A stretch of DNA of 12,112 nt from contig CAZSGN010000072.1 in the NCBI GenBank assembly GCA_964606415.1, positions 1 to 12,112 of the forward strand, written 5' to 3'. The DNA is from CAZSGN01 sp964606415 (GTDB lineage: Bacteria > Bacteroidota > Bacteroidia > Bacteroidales > JBBRXJ01). The notes beneath the pieces are model-generated. The model worked only from the letters and a program-made list of their open reading frames with translations, searched no databases and had not been told where the DNA came from. Every line of letters begins with the position of its first letter. Within the stretch, counting starts at the first letter, position 1. Of this stretch, positions 1 through 8,300 are shown piece after piece. The translations under genes were made by a program, and so were the position numbers.

Positions 1-91
1 TACTCATTACTCATTACTCATTACTCATTACTCATTACTCATTACTCATTACTCACTACTCACTACTCACTACTCACTACTCACTACTCAC
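1..91. repeat. Heptanucleotide tandem repeat array (7 x TACTCAT + 6 x TACTCAC)
   Basis: Seven perfect copies of TACTCAT (1-49) are followed without a break by six perfect copies of TACTCAC (50-91), 13 units in all. The array starts at the first base of the window and probably continues upstream. The two blocks differ only at the last base of the unit, as if one variant spread within each block by slippage. There are no spacers, so it is not CRISPR. On the minus strand each TACTCAT unit gives ATGAGTA, and the frames run into TAA/TGA, so the block is not coding there. On the + strand it stays open in every frame, but no gene can be assigned. Copy-number change would alter the distance upstream of the gene at 214. 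An effect on that gene is inference only. Confidence 0.97.
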
Positions 92-213
92 CATCTTCTA
101 TATCAAAAGACAAACAGAATAAAAAAGCAAATCTGATATTGCGAAAGTTCAATAATTATATTTTCCAAAAAAATTGTTTACCTTTATGTGTTAAATCTAA
201 AAAAATATAAATT
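92..213 (+). other. AT-rich leader upstream of the beta-helix gene
   Basis: This is a non-coding, strongly AT-rich stretch between the heptamer array and the start codon at 214. It contains TACCTTTA at 179-186, one mismatch from the Bacteroidota -7 box TAnnTTTG, but I see no TTTG/TTG at the expected distance upstream, so a promoter is not firmly supported. There is no Shine-Dalgarno sequence. The bases just before the ATG are AAATT, which places A at -3 as is common in this phylum. Confidence 0.4.
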
Positions 214-2715
214 ATGAGGAAATTATTTACTATTTGTGCTTCTTTTTTGGTGGGAGGAGTTGGTTTTACCCAGGCTCCGGTGACAAATCCTTATTATGAA
301 AAGTATGATACTTGTCCTGCATGGACTAATGAGATCATATGGACGAATGTAACCAATATTCATGATTATCCTGATAGTGCCGGTTATTGGGATGCTGCTC
401 TTGATTCGGCAATGGCTGATGTAAACACCCACGGTGGTGGCGTTGTTTATTTTCCCGCTGGAGATTATGATTTTTTACGAAATGTGCAAATTCCCGATGG
501 TGTTGTACTAAGAGGTGATATGCCACTTGTTAACAATGCCAAAAGCGATTCTTTTGCACCTCCTTCTCATTTAAATTTTCCAAAATATGAACCTGTTTTT
601 AGTGGAGATGGAACACCTAATTCATCTGCTTTTAAAGTTATTTCACAAAGCCAGGGGGAAAATGTAGGACTTGTACATTTGGACATTAACCGGGGACGAT
701 TATATTTAGCGGCTAAACGAAATTTGATCGTTTTTGGTGTCAGGCAAAATAATGTGGCTGTTCCACAGGGAGACATCCCGGGAAATTATTCGTTTATGAA
801 TGGATGGCAACGTTTTGCTTATCGCCACGGAAGAAATGTTACTGCTGCCGGCTCCGAACATGTTTCTGTGGTAAACAACCGAATAAATGATTTCATGAAT
901 AACCAGATCCGGCCACTTGCTAATGATAGCTATGATCAACCTGGATTTATTGCCGGAGGGCATTATGATGGGGGTAGAGAGACTCCTACAGGAGTAAGCC
1001 TGAATAGTGATGACACCAATTCTTCTGGTATGCTGATTGATACAACGCATATTGTTTATGGTGAGCGTGCTAAGTTTTCTTATACGGATCATTATGGTAT
1101 TGGTGTTTATGGTGCTTATATTGATCCGGATACCATTGGTGAAGAATATTCTATAAAAACGATTCCTGATCAAAAAATTGAGATTATTGATAATTGGGTT
1201 TACAATACCATGCGTGTGGGTATTTTTGGCAAGGGATATGGTCTAACGATTAAAGGTAATGTTCGTCGTGATGATAACGATAAAAGAAATTTCATGCATG
1301 CAACAGGGTGGAAATTAAACACCAACAATGCTGCAACCCTCGAGAACAGAGCCCTCAATTTTGCAGGTCATAACATGATCATCGAAGACAATGATATGCG
1401 CGTGTACAGGCATCAGATTTTGTATTCGGGCTACCTCTCTGTTGATGGAGAAGGTATATTAATGCAGACCCAGGATAAATGGGGGCATTATATGGATGGT
1501 GTCTTTATCAGGAACAATAAAGTAAATGCTTATATTGGTCTTTATGATTTGCAGTTTGACATGCGTAATATCTATATTGAAGACAATAATTTAATGAATC
1601 AGGGAAATGTTTATGTTTTCAAAAAAGAGTCATCTTATCGTATTGATGACTTGTATATCAGAAATAATGATAGTATTACAGGCATTAGTATGGGGTTGAG
1701 GATTAGTGATTCCGAATATGAGGTGGTTGGCTCAAATATTTATATTCAAAATAATTCAGGAACCGGGAGTATGAAATATCCTTGCCAGGCTATTGTAGAA
1801 AACAATACTGGTTTTACTGATGATATGGCTTGCTCCGGGGATTTTGCCACCCAATATTTATTGTCTCCATATTTTGGTCAAAGAGGGGTTGCCAAAGATC
1901 AGGAGATTAGCATTGAATTTAATGAACAATTGACTTGGGGGAATTCTTCTAATTTAACCCTGATTGGTGAAGAACACGGAGCTGTAGGGGGATTGAGTTA
2001 TAGTATTGATGGCAGTAAATTGATTGTGAATCACAATGGCATGGATCAATCGGATGATCAGTTTACTGTGACTGTTGATGCTGATGTTGTTCGTGGCCAG
2101 TCTTCGGATACGCCAAATGAGTATACCCAGTGGTCTTTTTTCACTGCTTCTAAGCCCTGGCCTTTGAGCACATTCCCTTCTGATAGTGCAACAGGTATTC
2201 TCACTGATGAACAGATTTTGGTTGAATTTAATCAGGAAATCAAAGATATTGACCTGAGCCAGATCACCGTTAAAGATCAGAATGATGATTTATTATCCGG
2301 ATTGAGCTATGGGATTGATAGCAATATTTTGATTATTGACCACAATGGCTTACAAAATAATATCTTTTATACTGTAAATATTCCTGCTGGCGTGATAGGG
2401 AATGGTTCTGACTTTACCAATGAGGAACTTTCCTGGTCTTTTAAGTCTATCGCCTCAGGTGCTATAAGGGTCCGCCCGGTAAATGATGATGATGAATGGC
2501 GGGTTTATCCAAATCCTGTGGAGCAATTGTTGTCAATAAAAAACATGGCGCATAAAGGTTCGCTGGATCTTCAGTTGTATAATATGCAGGGACAACTTGT
2601 TAAAGCTACTGTTAAATCCGGGCCAATTATTGAGTGGAATATTGGACAGCTTCCAGGTGGATATTATGTGCTTCGAATAAATGAGGAGAATGAAAAAAAG
2701 ATTTATATAAAATAA
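214..2715 (+). CDS. T9SS-secreted right-handed beta-helix protein with two SbsA-type Ig domains
   Basis: This 833-aa protein is probably exported and attached to the cell surface or released by the type IX system. Residues 1-20 form a signal peptide (basic MRK, hydrophobic core, cleavage near FTQ/A). Residues 50-105 resemble the entry to pectate-lyase-3 beta-helices: an Ala-rich helix, then GGGVVYFPAGDYD and IPDGVVLRGD. Residues 150-535 show helix coils rich in N-N turns (for example VFIRNNKV 430-437, IYIEDNNL 453-460, LYIRNND 480-486, IYIQNNS 509-515). Two SbsA-type Ig (Big_5) domains follow at about 546-646 and 648-748, each with an [IV]EFN strand and a W-S-F strand near the end. The type A sorting domain is at 761-833 (VYPNP at 764-768, ending KKIYIK). 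Beta-helices of this class are often polysaccharide lyases or hydrolases, but I could not identify catalytic residues, so enzymatic activity is open. ATG 214 is chosen because the signal peptide begins there. A hairpin follows the gene. Confidence 0.95.
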   Translation: MRKLFTICASFLVGGVGFTQAPVTNPYYEKYDTCPAWTNEIIWTNVTNIHDYPDSAGYWDAALDSAMADVNTHGGGVVYFPAGDYDFLRNVQIPDGVVLRGDMPLVNNAKSDSFAPPSHLNFPKYEPVFSGDGTPNSSAFKVISQSQGENVGLVHLDINRGRLYLAAKRNLIVFGVRQNNVAVPQGDIPGNYSFMNGWQRFAYRHGRNVTAAGSEHVSVVNNRINDFMNNQIRPLANDSYDQPGFIAGGHYDGGRETPTGVSLNSDDTNSSGMLIDTTHIVYGERAKFSYTDHYGIGVYGAYIDPDTIGEEYSIKTIPDQKIEIIDNWVYNTMRVGIFGKGYGLTIKGNVRRDDNDKRNFMHATGWKLNTNNAATLENRALNFAGHNMIIEDNDMRVYRHQILYSGYLSVDGEGILMQTQDKWGHYMDGVFIRNNKVNAYIGLYDLQFDMRNIYIEDNNLMNQGNVYVFKKESSYRIDDLYIRNNDSITGISMGLRISDSEYEVVGSNIYIQNNSGTGSMKYPCQAIVENNTGFTDDMACSGDFATQYLLSPYFGQRGVAKDQEISIEFNEQLTWGNSSNLTLIGEEHGAVGGLSYSIDGSKLIVNHNGMDQSDDQFTVTVDADVVRGQSSDTPNEYTQWSFFTASKPWPLSTFPSDSATGILTDEQILVEFNQEIKDIDLSQITVKDQNDDLLSGLSYGIDSNILIIDHNGLQNNIFYTVNIPAGVIGNGSDFTNEELSWSFKSIASGAIRVRPVNDDDEWRVYPNPVEQLLSIKNMAHKGSLDLQLYNMQGQLVKATVKSGPIIEWNIGQLPGGYYVLRINEENEKKIYIK

Positions 2716-2749
2716 TTGACTGATTCTACTTTGATAGATTAGAAGGTTT

Positions 2750-2795
2750 ACAGGTTCATGGGTATACAAATAAATCTGTATACCCATGAACCTGT
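2750..2795 (+). terminator. Perfect 19-bp hairpin after the beta-helix gene
   Basis: The arm ACAGGTTCATGGGTATACA (2750-2768) is the exact reverse complement of TGTATACCCATGAACCTGT (2777-2795), with the 8-nt loop AATAAATC. It lies 34 bases after the stop codon at 2713-2715 and is followed only by TTTTAAG, a weak U-tract. It probably terminates or stabilises the 3' end of the upstream transcript. The unusually long perfect stem also leaves room for a protein-binding palindrome or a mobile palindromic repeat. Confidence 0.7.
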
Positions 2796-2898
2796 TTTAA
2801 GTAATATTTGTTTTTGTTTGATTATTTTTTTTTCATAACTTGTGCACTAATTTTATTAAAAAAGAAAAACATATTAACTTTAAACTAAAAATAAAATT

Positions 2899-5127
2899 AT
2901 GAAAACGAAAACACTTTATCTATTATTAATGCTATTAATGCCGCTTGCTTCTTTTGCGCAGTGGCAATCATTTCCTACTAACGGGTTACCGGATGTTAAC
3001 TTTGTTGAAGGAAAGAATGGTGCGATGTATGCAGGAACTTCGGATGGTATTTACCAGTTTGATGGTTCATCATGGAATCCGGTTGGTACAGCATTGTCAG
3101 GACTCAATGTTAGTGTGCCGGATCAGTTTTTAATTGCTGCAAACGGCGATCTTTATGCGCTTCCAGATACGTTTCTTTTTAAATATTCAGAAGGTAGCTG
3201 GGATACGGTGACTTCATCTTTTAGGAGTGGGCTTTTTATTGAAGAAATGGTAACAGATACTGATACGGTGCTTATTCGTGGTGCATGGGATGACGGAGCG
3301 CAAACGATTATGAGGTCGGCGGATCATGGTGAAACCTGGACAGAAGAAGCTTATGGAGCTAAGGAAGATACCAATGGCGCAATGGATTTTTATGAGGATG
3401 GCCTTGCTTTAAACTGGGGGTCTCGTTATATTGCCAAATATTTTGCTCAAAGCAGTAATGGATGGATTTATACTTCATCTAAAGACGTGGTGCAAATGTC
3501 TAAAGATGGTGGCGATACCTGGCAATGGACAAGGGGCGATTTTGCATCACAAAATAATGATAGCCCCAAAGGCCTTGCGGTTAGAACGTATAAGGGCCAG
3601 GAATGGCTGTTCAAAGCAACGTCTTATTCTGTTGGGTCAACCTGGACATTGGGGCGTACACTCGTTGATGATACGGTTGGGTTAAGTTGGACCAGATGTG
3701 GAAATAGCAACGGTGAAGGAAAGCCAGTTGGAAGTGATTTTTTCGAAGATTATAAAGAAGATTTTTTCTTGTATGCAACTGGTAATGGTATTCATAAATC
3801 TTATGATAATGGAGATAATTTCTTTGAGTTCCAAAGTGGTTTGACAGAAAGCCCATCATCAATGCTTGTTATGGGGGACTCTGCTTATGCAACAGTTGGT
3901 AATGATATTTATCTTTACAATCTTGGGGCAGAAGCCAGTTGGACAACAGGTCCTGAACTTCAGGATACTGCAAGCACTTCTGTAAATTTGGTTACTCAAA
4001 CGAATGTTGCAGGTAATGTTTATTATGTTGTTCTTCCGGCCGAAGACCCTGCGCCTAATAAAGAGCAAGTAATTCTTGGGCAGGATGGTAGCGGTACAAA
4101 TGCTTTCTTTAAAGGTAATTTTGAAGCCAATTATCAAACAGATGATACTACGCTGATTCAGAGTTTGTCTGTATCTACAAGTTATTCAGCTTATGTTGTG
4201 TTTAGGACAGAGGTTTTGGATACAACTGCTGTAGAACAGTTAGATTTCACAACCACATCAACCCCTCCTGTGGCTAATAAACTCGTCCCTAATGATGGTG
4301 CGGTTGATGTGTTGATGGATGCTCCTGTTTATGTGGTTTTTGATCAAACAATTAATGCAACTGATTTGTCACAGATTAAAGTAACAGATAGCCAGGGTGG
4401 AACGGTTGCTGTGAACCCATCTATTAATGGGGATACGCTTTTTGTAGGAAATGATGAGTTGACAATGGCAAGTGAAGAATATACAGTTGAGGTGCCAACT
4501 GGTACCGTTGAAAATGGAGATGGTGTTGCTAATGAGAGCCTGATTTCCTGGAGTTTTACTACTGTTCCGGCTCCTCTTGTTGATAAACTTGTCCCCAATG
4601 ATGGTGCGGTTGATGTGCTGATGGATGCTCCTGTCTATGTTGTTTTTGATCAACAAATAACCGCAAAGGATCTTTCAGGCATAAAAGTAAGCGATTCGCA
4701 GGGAAGTACTGTTGCCGTCAATCCATCTGTTAGTAGCGATACTTTGTTTATTGGAAATGATGACTTGTCTCTTGTCCTGGAAGAATACACAGTTGAAGTG
4801 CCTGCAGGTGCCGTTGAAAATGGTGATGCTGTTGCTAATGAGAATTTAATTACCTGGAGTTTTACTACTGATGATCCAAATGCAACTGAAACTATTGAAG
4901 AAACAGGGTTAACTTCTGTTTATCCCAATCCTTCCAATGGTCAGTTTATCGTTGAGCATAATGATTTAATAAAATCTGTTCAGTTAATTGATATGGATGG
5001 TAAAGTTGTATACCAACAAGACGTTAATGCCACTTCAGTAAATATTGATGCTGATTTGACCAGTGGTAAATATATTCTCAAAGTTCAGGCGGATAAGACA
5101 ATTACAAAAGGTGTAATAATCAAATAG
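2899..5127 (+). CDS. T9SS-secreted Asp-box propeller protein with duplicated SbsA-type Ig domains
   Basis: This 742-aa secreted protein has a signal peptide at 1-20 (MKTK, Leu-rich core, cleavage ASFA/QWQ). Residues 21-340 are propeller-like: short blades such as NGAMYAGTSDGIYQFDGSSW (40-59) and ANGDLYAL (81-88), plus three Asp-box (BNR) motifs S-x-D-x-G-x-x-W: SADHGETW 140-147, SKDGGDTW 201-208 and SYDNGDNF 301-308 (last Trp replaced by Phe). Residues 342-453 form a beta-sandwich region with an AGNVYYVVLP strand, a pattern frequent in Bacteroidota surface proteins. Two SbsA-type Ig (Big_5) domains at 461-555 and 563-657 are close duplicates. The type A sorting domain is at 667-742 (VYPNPSNG at 674-681, ending KGVIIK). 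Asp boxes are structural and occur in sialidases, glycosidases and sorting receptors; no sialidase Arg triad or catalytic motif is visible, so a binding role is as likely as an enzymatic one. ATG 2899 opens the signal peptide. Confidence 0.95.
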   Translation: MKTKTLYLLLMLLMPLASFAQWQSFPTNGLPDVNFVEGKNGAMYAGTSDGIYQFDGSSWNPVGTALSGLNVSVPDQFLIAANGDLYALPDTFLFKYSEGSWDTVTSSFRSGLFIEEMVTDTDTVLIRGAWDDGAQTIMRSADHGETWTEEAYGAKEDTNGAMDFYEDGLALNWGSRYIAKYFAQSSNGWIYTSSKDVVQMSKDGGDTWQWTRGDFASQNNDSPKGLAVRTYKGQEWLFKATSYSVGSTWTLGRTLVDDTVGLSWTRCGNSNGEGKPVGSDFFEDYKEDFFLYATGNGIHKSYDNGDNFFEFQSGLTESPSSMLVMGDSAYATVGNDIYLYNLGAEASWTTGPELQDTASTSVNLVTQTNVAGNVYYVVLPAEDPAPNKEQVILGQDGSGTNAFFKGNFEANYQTDDTTLIQSLSVSTSYSAYVVFRTEVLDTTAVEQLDFTTTSTPPVANKLVPNDGAVDVLMDAPVYVVFDQTINATDLSQIKVTDSQGGTVAVNPSINGDTLFVGNDELTMASEEYTVEVPTGTVENGDGVANESLISWSFTTVPAPLVDKLVPNDGAVDVLMDAPVYVVFDQQITAKDLSGIKVSDSQGSTVAVNPSVSSDTLFIGNDDLSLVLEEYTVEVPAGAVENGDAVANENLITWSFTTDDPNATETIEETGLTSVYPNPSNGQFIVEHNDLIKSVQLIDMDGKVVYQQDVNATSVNIDADLTSGKYILKVQADKTITKGVIIK
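4279..4563 (+). repeat. Intragenic SbsA-type Ig repeat, copy 1
   Basis: This encodes residues 461-555 of the 742-aa protein. By hand alignment it matches copy 2 (4585-4869) at about 75 of 95 residues, with no gaps, at a period of 306 nt (102 codons). The first 23 residues are identical, and the 69 bases coding for them differ at only five synonymous positions. Confidence 0.9.
4585..4869 (+). repeat. Intragenic SbsA-type Ig repeat, copy 2
   Basis: This encodes residues 563-657, the second copy of the Ig module. It keeps the KLVPNDGAVDVLMDAP start and the W-S-F-T-T end of copy 1. The differences cluster in the middle (about residues 586-628), where loops would be expected. It is followed by a short linker and the sorting domain. 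Confidence 0.9.
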
Positions 5128-5139
5128 TGTCTGAGCTAT

Positions 5140-5163
5140 AATGTTCATTTATTGATGAACATT
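5140..5163 (+). other. 9-bp hairpin in the 3' region
   Basis: AATGTTCAT (5140-5148) pairs perfectly with ATGAACATT (5155-5163) around the loop TTATTG, 13 bases after the stop codon. No U-tract follows, so by itself it is not a convincing terminator. It may protect the transcript end or act with the next hairpin. Confidence 0.5.
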
Positions 5164-5183
5164 GGATTTAAATTATTTGTTTG

Positions 5184-5209
5184 AAGGACTGCTCGCTTGG
5201 GCAGTCCTT
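5184..5209 (+). terminator. Rho-independent terminator-like hairpin
   Basis: AAGGACTGCTC (5184-5194) pairs with GGGCAGTCCTT (5199-5209) with one T-G wobble, leaving the tetraloop GCTT, and is followed by ATTTTAT. The GC-richer stem, tight loop and T-rich tail are the best terminator signature in the window. It should end transcription from the gene at 2899. Confidence 0.75.
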
Positions 5210-5253
5210 ATTTTATGGATTATATGTTTGTTCTTCTGGCTACGTGATTCAGA

Positions 5254-5284
5254 TTTGTATACTGTAATATTTTTTATTATTTTG
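5254..5284 (+). promoter_or_regulatory. Candidate Bacteroidota-type promoter for the 1030-aa gene
   Basis: TTTG at 5254-5257 is followed, after a 19-base spacer, by TTATTTTG at 5277-5284, one mismatch from the -7 consensus TAnnTTTG. The spacing fits the -33/-7 promoter used by the primary sigma factor of this phylum. It lies just after the terminator-like hairpin and about 27 bases before ATG 5312. In AT-rich sequence such matches also arise by chance. Confidence 0.35.
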
Positions 5285-5311
5285 ATTGATGATCATTAAA
5301 ATCATGAAATT

Positions 5312-8300
5312 ATGAAAACAAAATTATTTTTATTCTTGTTGGCTTTTTCCTTAAGTGCAATAATAAAAGCAGAGAATATATTAACTTATGTTGGAGACAA
5401 TGCTCGGCTGAATAAATTATTTGAGTTGTCAGATGGCACAATATTGGTCACCGGCCGTTCTGACGATTTAAATTGGTTGCCCGGGACAACAACGCCAGTT
5501 GAGCTGGATGTGTCTGCTATTACGGATCTTTATTCCAACCGGCCAGGTTATGGCTTTATCATGCAATTAAGTTCGGATTTAGCATCTATAAACAATGTGA
5601 TCCATTTCCCGGAGGGAACGGTGGAAAATATATACAAAATCAGAACCACGACCGCTCCTGGACAAACTACCGGAGAGCTATTTGTTTCCGGCCGTGTAAA
5701 TGGGGGTACAAGTGAGCCCAAAGGTTATTTTATTGCCAGGCTGGATGATAATTTTATCAACGCCGTTCCTTCAATAGTTGAATGGTATAAATATGTAGAA
5801 GTGGATGATGTTAGTAATGGTAAAGGGAACGATACACGGTGGAATAAAGAATCAGCTCATGTACACAAACAACCCTGGGATGTAACCAGCCAGGGACATG
5901 TTTATTATGCTGATGATACTGAATTCTCTCATTCACCCTGGGTCAGTTTGAAAAAAATCATTCCTGGCCAAAAAAGTAATGACTTATGGTATGGAAGCCA
6001 GTGTAATTTTTGGATTTCTTATGATCCAAATCCTCATGATGGACTGTCGCAGGATTCTGTTATAAGTTCCGGGACTTTTGGTCATGACCCCATGGATTCT
6101 GTTGTTATGGACTTAACTTATTATAGGGAAAATGGTGCTTTGGATTCGGTGGTAACCGAAGTGGTTAAAGTTGATAGTGTTGAAGGTTTTTTCTTAACCA
6201 AAACATCTGGTACCGGAGGACGTAATATGCATTCACTTGATTCGGCCTCTCATAAGAAACCGCTTATAGATGAAAATGGAAATGTTCGCCTGGGCGCTAT
6301 GCCCCATGATATTAATTTTAAATATCCATATTACGACACAACTGCTTATCCCTCAAATTTAAAAGCTGATTCTAAACAAGGCCCTGCTTATTATGGCCAT
6401 ATGCCAGCCGGTTCCAATACATGGGGTGGCAGGTTTGGCGAGATTGTTGTTGATAAAAGAAATGACCAGGTCTATTTTTCTTTTACCCAGGCAATGTCTA
6501 ATCCTTATTTAACCACAGATTATACCAATACATGGCTTTCAAGTCAGGATTATGAACCTTTTGTCGTAAGCATGAACGATAGTGGTAGGATTGATTGGTG
6601 GGCATGGGTGCATGAGCCCGACACAGCAACCGATGCTGCCCAGGTTATGAATGATCTGGCTATTGATTATGGAAATGATGAATTGGTTGTACTGGGGCGC
6701 TCCTATGATACATGCCAGGCGGATTTCTGGAAAGGAAATGAGCTGCTTGCTAATCCGGGGGGTAATGGTGTTTTGAATAAATGGACAGGAAGTAATAATG
6801 CTATTTGGAAAAGTTGGATTGGCAGGTATAGCCTGGACAGCCTTCTGATTAACCGGGCAACCTATGTGGCCGAGTTTGATAAAGATGAAAAATTGACCGG
6901 AACTACTTTCTCTAATCCTGTTTTATCGGACTGGGTTGATCCGAACTTGGGTGATTATGATTTGGCAGAAACCATTTGTGAAGATTTAGTGGTTGATCAG
7001 TCAACAGGTGATGTATGTGTAGCCTGCTTTTCTGATCGCGTTATAACAACGAAAGATGCGCATCAGCAAATGATTCAGCCTGACCAGGATATGGATATTG
7101 ATTCAATGGCAACACGAAGTTATTTTGTTAGAAAATACAATAAAGATTTATCTAAAATCCTTTATAGTTCTTTGATTACAGGTGAATGGGATATTGAAAC
7201 AGGTACCGATGGCAGTAATACGCACATCGAAGGTGTATTGTCTGTTCCCGGAGGTGCTTATGCTGTTGGTCATTTTGATGGTACAGGAAACGCTATTCCT
7301 TTGGATAATATACCGGCCTGGGGAAATGACAGCGCAGAGGTTACTTCCGGTATTTTCGCGAAATTACTCGGAGGCATTGTTGTTGATTCAATGCCTCAAA
7401 GCATGTGCGAAGGCGATGTGTATGATATTCATTATACTTTTTCTGATGAATTAACATTTAATGCGGGTAATACTTTTATTGCTCAAATATCTGATGATCA
7501 GGGATCATTTACTGCCCCAACAGTTGTCGGATCTAAAAATGATACCGAACCGGGGCTTATTTCTGTTACCATGCCAAATGGAATTCCTTCGGGAACATAT
7601 AAAATCCGTGTTATTTCAGATAATCCTGAAGTAAATCCAGTTACCCGCCCGGTAAAAATAGTTAAGTTGTTGGATAACAAACCGGTTATACAAGGTGATT
7701 CTGCTGTTTGTGATGGGACGGTTTCAACGGAATACAAGGTGAAGCATGTTGGGGCAACGGAATATCACTGGTCTATAGAGCCTGCTGATGCTGCCAGCAT
7801 CAATCATCAGGGGGATATGTCCGATAGTTCTGTTGTGATTAATTGGTATGCTGATTTTGCCAGCGATGCCAGTTTAAGTGTAACAGCTATTGGTTGCGAT
7901 ACGTTGGTGTCGGATCTTTTCCAGGTACATAAATCGCCTGCCATTAATGCTGCCATCACTCGTTCTGGTGATTCTTTATTTGCGGATCCTTTAGGCGATC
8001 AATATACTTATGAATGGTTGTTTTCAGGGTCGGTTATTGGAACTGAAGATACAATTGTTATTGATAATGATGGCGATTACCGTTTAGTGGTTCATGATCA
8101 ATATGATTGTTTTGATACCTCTGATGTCTTTAATGTTACAGGGGTAAAGGTTCATTCTGTCGCTTCTAAAGATGAATTTGGTGTTTATCCTAATCCGACA
8201 ACAGGCATTTTAAATATTGTATCTTCTTCACAAGCAGAAATGCATATTAACGTGATCAGTATAACAGGGGAGAAGGTCTTGTCGGCATCCTTGCCTGCCG

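Noticed and set aside
1..91. CRISPR-like repeat array
   Set aside because: Units are 7 bases and directly abutting with no spacers, so it is a simple tandem repeat.
179..186. TACCTTTA as the promoter -7 box of the first gene
   Set aside because: One mismatch from TAnnTTTG, but no TTTG/TTG at about 17-23 bases upstream, so I did not call it as a promoter.
706..1173. 155-codon open frame on the minus strand
   Set aside because: It lies wholly opposite the beta-helix gene, has a composition typical of an antisense shadow (many Ile, Ser, Arg), no leader signal and no recognisable domain.
2533..2787. Minus-strand frame reaching into the gap after the first gene
   Set aside because: It overlaps the sorting-domain coding region and the hairpin arm, and the product shows no domain. 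The start ATG is merely part of the palindrome.
3316..3822. Sialidase assignment from three Asp-box motifs
   Set aside because: Asp boxes are structural and occur in many propellers. The Arg triad and the catalytic Tyr/Glu/Asp context of sialidases were not recognisable.
5304..5315. Mini-frame ATG-AAA-TTA-TGA overlapping the start of the 1030-aa gene as ATGA
   Set aside because: It could suggest termination-reinitiation, but a three-codon frame in AT-rich sequence is expected by chance and no ribosome binding site precedes it.
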